Assembly (NCBI GenBank): GCA_910584605.1
Contig: CAJUAW010000102.1
Span: 1 to 10,353 of the forward strand
Direction of reading: 5' to 3'
From: an uncultured Oscillospiraceae bacterium
Lineage (GTDB): Bacteria > Bacillota_A > Clostridia > Oscillospirales > Oscillospiraceae
DNA length: 10,353 bases
In this document: piece after piece, positions 7,321 through 10,353 of the stretch
Numbering within the stretch: the first letter of the stretch is position 1
Layout of the letters: every line of letters starts with the position of its first letter
Notes under the pieces: generated by a model
What the model saw: only the letters and a program-made list of their open reading frames with translations
Told to the model about the DNA's origin: nothing
The model's database searches: none
Position numbers and translations under genes: made by a program

Positions 7321-8100
7321 ATGAATATGTCCTTTTACACCGGCGCTGTGGGCGCGTATATGCAGAATCAGCGCATGAATGTCCAAGCCAATAACATCGC
7401 GAACGTGAACAACTACGGCTACAAGGCGGAGCGGGCGACCTTCCACCATCTGATGTACGGCAACGTGACGGGCATCGACGATGAGCAGCTGCCCAAGGGC
7501 ACCGGCACCAAAATGGTCAAGGCCAGCGTGGACTATGAGACCGGCGGCTACACCGAAACGGGCTTCACCTTCGACTTCGCCATCAAGGGAGACGGCTTTT
7601 TCGCCCTCTACGATCCCTCCAACGGCGAGATCTCCTTCACCCGGGATGGGGCATTTATGATGGCCCGGTTTGAGATCCCTCCCGCAGAGGATGCCGAACC
7701 GGAGATTGATCCTGACACCGGAGAGGAGATCGAGCCTCAAAACACGATAGAGTGGCGCCTGTCTGACAACGAGGGCCGCTTCGTCCTGGACCCGGCGGGC
7801 AATTTCATTGTCATCGACCCTCTGAACCGGGAGGCCGACCTGAACATCGGCGTGTTTGACTATCGCATCTACGATGGCATGCAGCACGCGGACAGCGGCC
7901 GGTTCAATCCCGTTGACAAAAACGGCGACCTGTACCTGGGCACCGGAACGGTGATCCGAGGCTATCTGGAGCGGTCCAACGTAGACCTGGCCCAGGAGAT
8001 GGTCAAGGTGATCGAGTCCCAGCGGGCTTACAGCTATGCGCTGCGGATGGTGCAGACGACCGATGAGATTGAGCAGACCATCAACGGTTTGCCCAACTAA
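7321..8100 (+). CDS. flgG: FlgG, distal rod protein, with an acidic insertion in the central domain
   Basis: A 259-residue flagellar rod protein. It has the N-terminal rod motif NVQANNIANVNNYGYKAERATFHHLMYGN (about 20-48), where the F..LMYGN continuation is typical of FlgG, then IKGDGFFAL (88-96) and FTRDGAF (106-112). The C-terminal D0 helix is GYLERSNVDLAQEMVKVIESQRAYSYALRMVQTTDEIEQTI (about 214-254), including the ERSNVD and QRAY elements. Between FTRDGAFMM and GRFVLDPAGNF, where relatives have a short hairpin, this protein carries about 30-35 extra residues (roughly 115-147) rich in Glu, Asp and Pro (for example PAEDAEPEIDPDTGEEIEP). The frame is uninterrupted, so this is an insertion rather than a frameshift. 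A GAAGAAAGG ribosome site precedes the ATG, and cheC follows after 24 nt. Confidence 0.9.
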   Translation: MNMSFYTGAVGAYMQNQRMNVQANNIANVNNYGYKAERATFHHLMYGNVTGIDDEQLPKGTGTKMVKASVDYETGGYTETGFTFDFAIKGDGFFALYDPSNGEISFTRDGAFMMARFEIPPAEDAEPEIDPDTGEEIEPQNTIEWRLSDNEGRFVLDPAGNFIVIDPLNREADLNIGVFDYRIYDGMQHADSGRFNPVDKNGDLYLGTGTVIRGYLERSNVDLAQEMVKVIESQRAYSYALRMVQTTDEIEQTINGLPN

Positions 8101-8124
8101 CTTAGAAAGAAGGGAAGCTGGGGT

Positions 8125-8748
8125 ATGATAAAGAATTATGATCAGTTGACGTCGCTGGAGATCGATACGCTGCGGGAGATCGGCAGTATCGGCACCGGCA
8201 ACGCCGCCACGGCACTGTCCCAGATGCTGGGTAAGGAGGTGCGCATCACCATGCCGGAGGTGCGCATCATGGGGTATAACGAGGCCATCGAGTGGATTGG
8301 CGGGCCCGAGGCGGTGACTGCCGGCGTGCTGGTGAAGATGAGCGGCGATATAGGCGGCATCATGCTGTCCGTCCAGAAGCTGGAGCTGGTCAACTTCATT
8401 CTGGAGACCATGCTGGGCCAGGGGATCGGCAGTTATGAGGAATTGGCGGGACTGGAGCAGTCGGCGCTCATTGAGATCGGCAACATTATGATTTCCGCCT
8501 TTGTCACGGCTCTGTCCGGACTGGCCGGGATCAACATCAATCTGACCGTCCCCGCCTTCGCGGTGGATATGCAGGGCGCAATTTTGGCGGTACCGATGGC
8601 CGAGTACGGCGGCATGTCCGACTATCTGATGACCATCGGAGGGAATTTTGTCTGCAACGGGCAGGAGATCCCCAGCCACCTGCTGCTGTCCCCCGACCTG
8701 CGCTCTCTTGAGTTCTTATTGAGGAAGCTGGGCGTTAGCGATGGCTGA
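8125..8748 (+). CDS. cheC: CheC, CheY-P phosphatase
   Basis: A 207-residue CheC of normal length with the two-fold repeated CheC/CheX/FliY phosphatase motif [D/S]-x3-E-x2-N-x22-P. The second site is complete: Ser113, Glu117, Asn120 and Pro143 (SALIEIGNIMISAFVTALSG). The first site has Asp14, Glu18 and Pro44 at exactly the right spacing, but residue 21 is Ser instead of Asn (DTLREIGSIGTGN). In the family these Glu/Asn pairs insert into the CheY-P active site, and CheC also binds CheD to control receptor deamidation. No FliM-type or SpoA domain follows, which separates it from FliY. The stop lies inside cheD (8-nt overlap), the order seen in B. subtilis. A purine-rich GAAAGAAGGGAAG lies upstream of the ATG. 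Confidence 0.95.
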   Translation: MIKNYDQLTSLEIDTLREIGSIGTGNAATALSQMLGKEVRITMPEVRIMGYNEAIEWIGGPEAVTAGVLVKMSGDIGGIMLSVQKLELVNFILETMLGQGIGSYEELAGLEQSALIEIGNIMISAFVTALSGLAGININLTVPAFAVDMQGAILAVPMAEYGGMSDYLMTIGGNFVCNGQEIPSHLLLSPDLRSLEFLLRKLGVSDG

Positions 8749-9226
8749 TCAAAAACTGACGGTAGGGATTGCGGATATGAAGGTGCTCCAGGGGGAGGGC
8801 ATCCTGGTGACATATGCGTTAGGTTCCTGCATCGGTCTATGCTTTCACGATCCTAGACTGCGGCTGGGGGCGCTGCTCCATATCATGCTGCCCCTGAATA
8901 TGGAGGCCGGCCGGACCCATACGCTGAAATACGCCGATACCGGCATCAAGGAGACACTTCGGCAGCTGGAGGCCAAAGGCGCGTCCCGGGCCCGGATGAC
9001 GGTGAAGATCGCCGGCGGAGCCAAAATGTTTGAGATTGCCGGCGGCAGCGGTCTGGGCAACATCGGCCAGCGCAACATCGAAAGTGTTCACACCATCCTG
9101 AAGCGAGAGAACATCCGCCTGATCGGAGAGCATACCGGCGGCTCCATCGCCCGGACCATGCTTTTTGATGTGGCCAGCGGCCAGGCCTGCGTCCGGTCCT
9201 ACGGACAGAAGGACATTATTTTCTAA
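8741..9226 (+). CDS. cheD: CheD, chemoreceptor glutamine deamidase
   Basis: A 161-residue CheD of family length. It hydrolyses the side-chain amide of specific receptor glutamines to glutamate, tuning receptor signalling, and its activity is modulated by binding CheC. The catalytic triad is in place: Thr24 and Cys30 in LVTYALGSCIGLC and His47 in LLHIMLPL, with the Thr-Cys-His spacing known from Thermotoga CheD (Thr21, Cys27, His44). Further conserved blocks are YADTGI (64-69), KIAGGAKMF (89-97), IGQRN (108-112) and HTGGSIARTMLFD (131-143). The ATG lies within the last codons of cheC (8-nt overlap) with TGAGGAAG upstream, so the CheC and CheD partners are likely made together. Confidence 0.97.
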   Translation: MADQKLTVGIADMKVLQGEGILVTYALGSCIGLCFHDPRLRLGALLHIMLPLNMEAGRTHTLKYADTGIKETLRQLEAKGASRARMTVKIAGGAKMFEIAGGSGLGNIGQRNIESVHTILKRENIRLIGEHTGGSIARTMLFDVASGQACVRSYGQKDIIF

Positions 9227-9234
9227 CCAAAGAC

Positions 9235-9248
9235 GCGCCGGAGGGCGC
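9235..9248 (+). other. Small GC hairpin in the cheD-cheV gap
   Basis: GCGCC (9235-9239) and GGCGC (9244-9248) can form a five-pair stem with a GGAG loop. No T run follows, so it is not an intrinsic terminator. It could influence mRNA processing or stability ahead of cheV, or be chance in GC-rich DNA. Confidence 0.3.
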
Positions 9249-9264
9249 TATCCTAAATAGAGTG

Positions 9265-9269
9265 AGGAG
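9265..9269 (+). promoter_or_regulatory. Ribosome-binding site that sets the cheV start
   Basis: AGGAG lies eight bases before the ATG at 9278. A GTG in the same frame at 9269 overlaps this element and has only a weak site of its own, so ATG 9278 is the preferred start. Confidence 0.65.
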
Positions 9270-9277
9270 TGTCAGAA

Positions 9278-10201
9278 ATGGCGGAGGTACATAACAGCGG
9301 TATCCTATTGGAATCCGGCACCAACGAGATCGAGATCATGGAGTTCACCATCGATAATAATCTGTACGGCATCAACGTGGCCAAAGTGCGGGAGATCATC
9401 ATGCCCACCAAGGTGAAGCCAATGCCGCATGCTCACCCGGCCGTGGAGGGGATTATTAAGCCCCGCGACATTGTCATCACTGTGGTAGACCTGCCCACCT
9501 ACCTGGGAGCGGAGAGCCAGAAGGGCGAAAAGGACCTGTTTATCATCACCAACTTCAACAAGATGTACATCGCCTTCCGGGTGCATACGGTGGTAGGGAT
9601 CAACCGCATCTCCTGGACGGATATCCACAAGCCGGACAAGACGGTGTCCGGCGGCTCTGAGGGGGTGGCCACCGGCATCGCTCAGTGCGGCAAGGACCTG
9701 GTCACTATCCTGGACTTCGAACGGATCGTGGCGGAGATCGCGCCCGAGACCACCATCCAGATGGACGAGATTGACCAGATGGGTCCCCGCTCCCGCAGCG
9801 ATGAGCCCATCTGGATTGCGGAGGACTCCATCCTCCTGTCCAAGATGATTGAGGACTGCCTGCATAAGGCGGGGTATGTCAACCTGCGCATGTTCCCCAA
9901 CGGACGTGAGCTGTGGGAGGCACTGAATGAGCTGCCCCAGGATCGAACTCTGTTTGAGCAGGTGGCGCTGATTATCACCGATATCGAGATGCCTCAGATG
10001 GATGGCCACCGGCTGACCAAGCTGGTGAAGAGCAGCCCCCGCTTCCAGCCCGTTCCGCTGATTATCTTCTCCTCCCTCATCAGCGAGGAGATGCGGATCA
10101 AGGGCCGCCAGTTGGGCGCCGACGAGCAGATGAGCAAGCCGGAGATCGGCCATTTGGTGGATGTGATGGACCATCTGCTGAACGGCGCAAAGGCTGTATA
10201 A
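9278..10201 (+). CDS. cheV: CheV, CheW-receiver hybrid chemotaxis coupling protein
   Basis: A 307-residue two-domain protein. The N-terminal CheW-like domain (about 15-160) contains the CheV signature KVKPMPHAHPAVEGIIKPRD (45-64) and VVDLPTYLG (69-77). A short charged linker (about 161-176) leads to a receiver domain (about 178-302) with the acidic pair Glu182/Asp183, phosphoacceptor Asp235 in IITDIEMPQMDG, switch serines 265-266 in IIFSSL and Lys287 in MSKPEI. CheV couples receptors to CheA, and phosphorylation of its receiver by CheA alters that coupling as a form of adaptation. The start is ATG 9278 by Shine-Dalgarno spacing; an in-frame GTG at 9269 would add three residues. It is the last gene of the transcript, six bases before a strong terminator. 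All receiver residues expected for phosphorylation are present. Confidence 0.96.
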   Translation: MAEVHNSGILLESGTNEIEIMEFTIDNNLYGINVAKVREIIMPTKVKPMPHAHPAVEGIIKPRDIVITVVDLPTYLGAESQKGEKDLFIITNFNKMYIAFRVHTVVGINRISWTDIHKPDKTVSGGSEGVATGIAQCGKDLVTILDFERIVAEIAPETTIQMDEIDQMGPRSRSDEPIWIAEDSILLSKMIEDCLHKAGYVNLRMFPNGRELWEALNELPQDRTLFEQVALIITDIEMPQMDGHRLTKLVKSSPRFQPVPLIIFSSLISEEMRIKGRQLGADEQMSKPEIGHLVDVMDHLLNGAKAV

Positions 10202-10206
10202 CGAAG

Positions 10207-10235
10207 AAAAAGCCCGCCATATGGCGGGCTTTTTT
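10207..10235. terminator. Strong intrinsic terminator, potentially bidirectional
   Basis: A perfect inverted repeat, AGCCCGCCAT/ATGGCGGGCT (10211-10230), is flanked by AAAA on the left and TTTTT on the right, so both strands read as GC-rich stem plus U tract. The usable stem is about eight to twelve pairs with a tight ATAT loop. It begins five bases after the cheV stop, ends the fla/che transcript, and lies 8 nt from the stop of the convergent gene, so it could serve both. Confidence 0.93.
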
Positions 10236-10243
10236 GTCTGCGC

Positions 10244-10353
10244 TCAGGTCTCGTCCTTGCGGTCGTGGTGGGGGTGGTCCATCACGGTCTTGCAGGCCCG
10301 GGTCAGCTGGGCCAGGATGGTGGAGTTGAACCGCCCCTCGTAGACGGTGAGCA
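10244..10353 (-). CDS. Unrecognised protein, C-terminal fragment (5' end outside window)
   Basis: On the minus strand a frame is open from the window edge to a TGA at 10246-10244, giving the last 35 residues of a protein. The sequence starts LTVYEGRFNSTILAQL and ends in a His- and charge-rich tail (MDHPHHDRKDET). I do not recognise the family. The middle looks like one amphipathic helix. It is accepted as coding because the frame ends just before the convergent terminator, uses GC-rich third positions like its neighbours, and the other two minus-strand frames are less plausible (one hits a stop early, one gives a Pro/Arg-rich out-of-frame pattern). It is transcribed toward the fla/che operon and probably belongs to a separate unit. 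Confidence 0.55.
   Translation of the reverse strand, partial: LTVYEGRFNSTILAQLTRACKTVMDHPHHDRKDET

Noticed and set aside
7246..8679. Antisense open frame of about 477 codons opposite flgG and cheC
   Set aside because: It crosses two well-supported genes and shows the His/Gly/Leu composition expected of reversed GC-rich coding DNA.
8930..8945. GCCGATAC resembling a sigma-28 -10 element inside cheD
   Set aside because: No TAAA-like -35 lies at about 15 nt upstream; the bases encode the conserved Y-A-D-T of CheD.
9269..9271. GTG as an alternative cheV start
   Set aside because: It overlaps the AGGAG that best fits the ATG at 9278; only three residues would be added.
1..10353. CRISPR arrays, insertion sequences, tRNA or rRNA genes, prophage or defence genes
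   Set aside because: None seen: coding is continuous, all on one strand except the last fragment, with no repeat arrays, transposase motifs or RNA-gene signatures.

Overview
The window is one strand-consistent stretch of a flagellar/chemotaxis (fla/che) operon, running left to right from the end of cheY to cheV. It closes with a strong intrinsic terminator, beyond which lies the tail of a convergent gene. GC content is high. Good AGGAGG-type Shine-Dalgarno sites precede many genes and most genes are packed within 10-70 nt of each other or overlap. Gene order (cheY-fliO-fliP-fliQ-fliR-flhB-flhA, with a SigD-type sigma factor and cheC-cheD in the same cluster) follows the Firmicutes arrangement known from Bacillus subtilis and Clostridioides difficile. 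High GC with a Firmicutes-type gene set suggests a GC-rich gut Clostridia, for example an Oscillospiraceae relative. That placement is inference; nothing in the window fixes the genus.

Layout. Bases 1-244: C-terminal part of CheY, the motor-switch response regulator. Bases 244-5681: the flagellar type III export gate fliO, fliP, fliQ, fliR, flhB and flhA. Bases 5678-6499: a FliA/SigD-type flagellar sigma factor, starting inside the flhA stop codon. Bases 6528-8100: two paralogous rod/hook-basal-body genes (FlgF-like and FlgG). Bases 8125-10201: the adaptation genes cheC, cheD and cheV. Bases 10207-10235: terminator. Bases 10244-10353: minus-strand 3' end of an unrecognised gene. No gap between genes exceeds about 70 bases, and no convincing sigma-28 or sigma-A promoter is seen inside, so the block looks like the distal part of one long transcript.

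How the genes work together. FliO/P/Q/R with FlhB and FlhA form the export gate that secretes rod, hook and filament subunits. The sigma factor would switch on late (filament, motor, chemotaxis) genes. The FlgF/FlgG proteins are exported through the gate to build the rod. CheY-P binds the motor switch, CheC dephosphorylates CheY-P, CheD deamidates receptors and is sequestered by CheC, and CheV couples receptors to CheA while carrying its own receiver domain.

This is mostly a well-understood system and I see no wholly new one. Points worth a second look: flhF and flhG are missing between flhA and the sigma gene; the first CheC active site has Ser where the family motif has Asn; FlgG carries an acidic, proline-rich insertion; a 13-nt ribosome-binding segment is tandemly duplicated before flhA; and the sigma gene appears translationally coupled to flhA.
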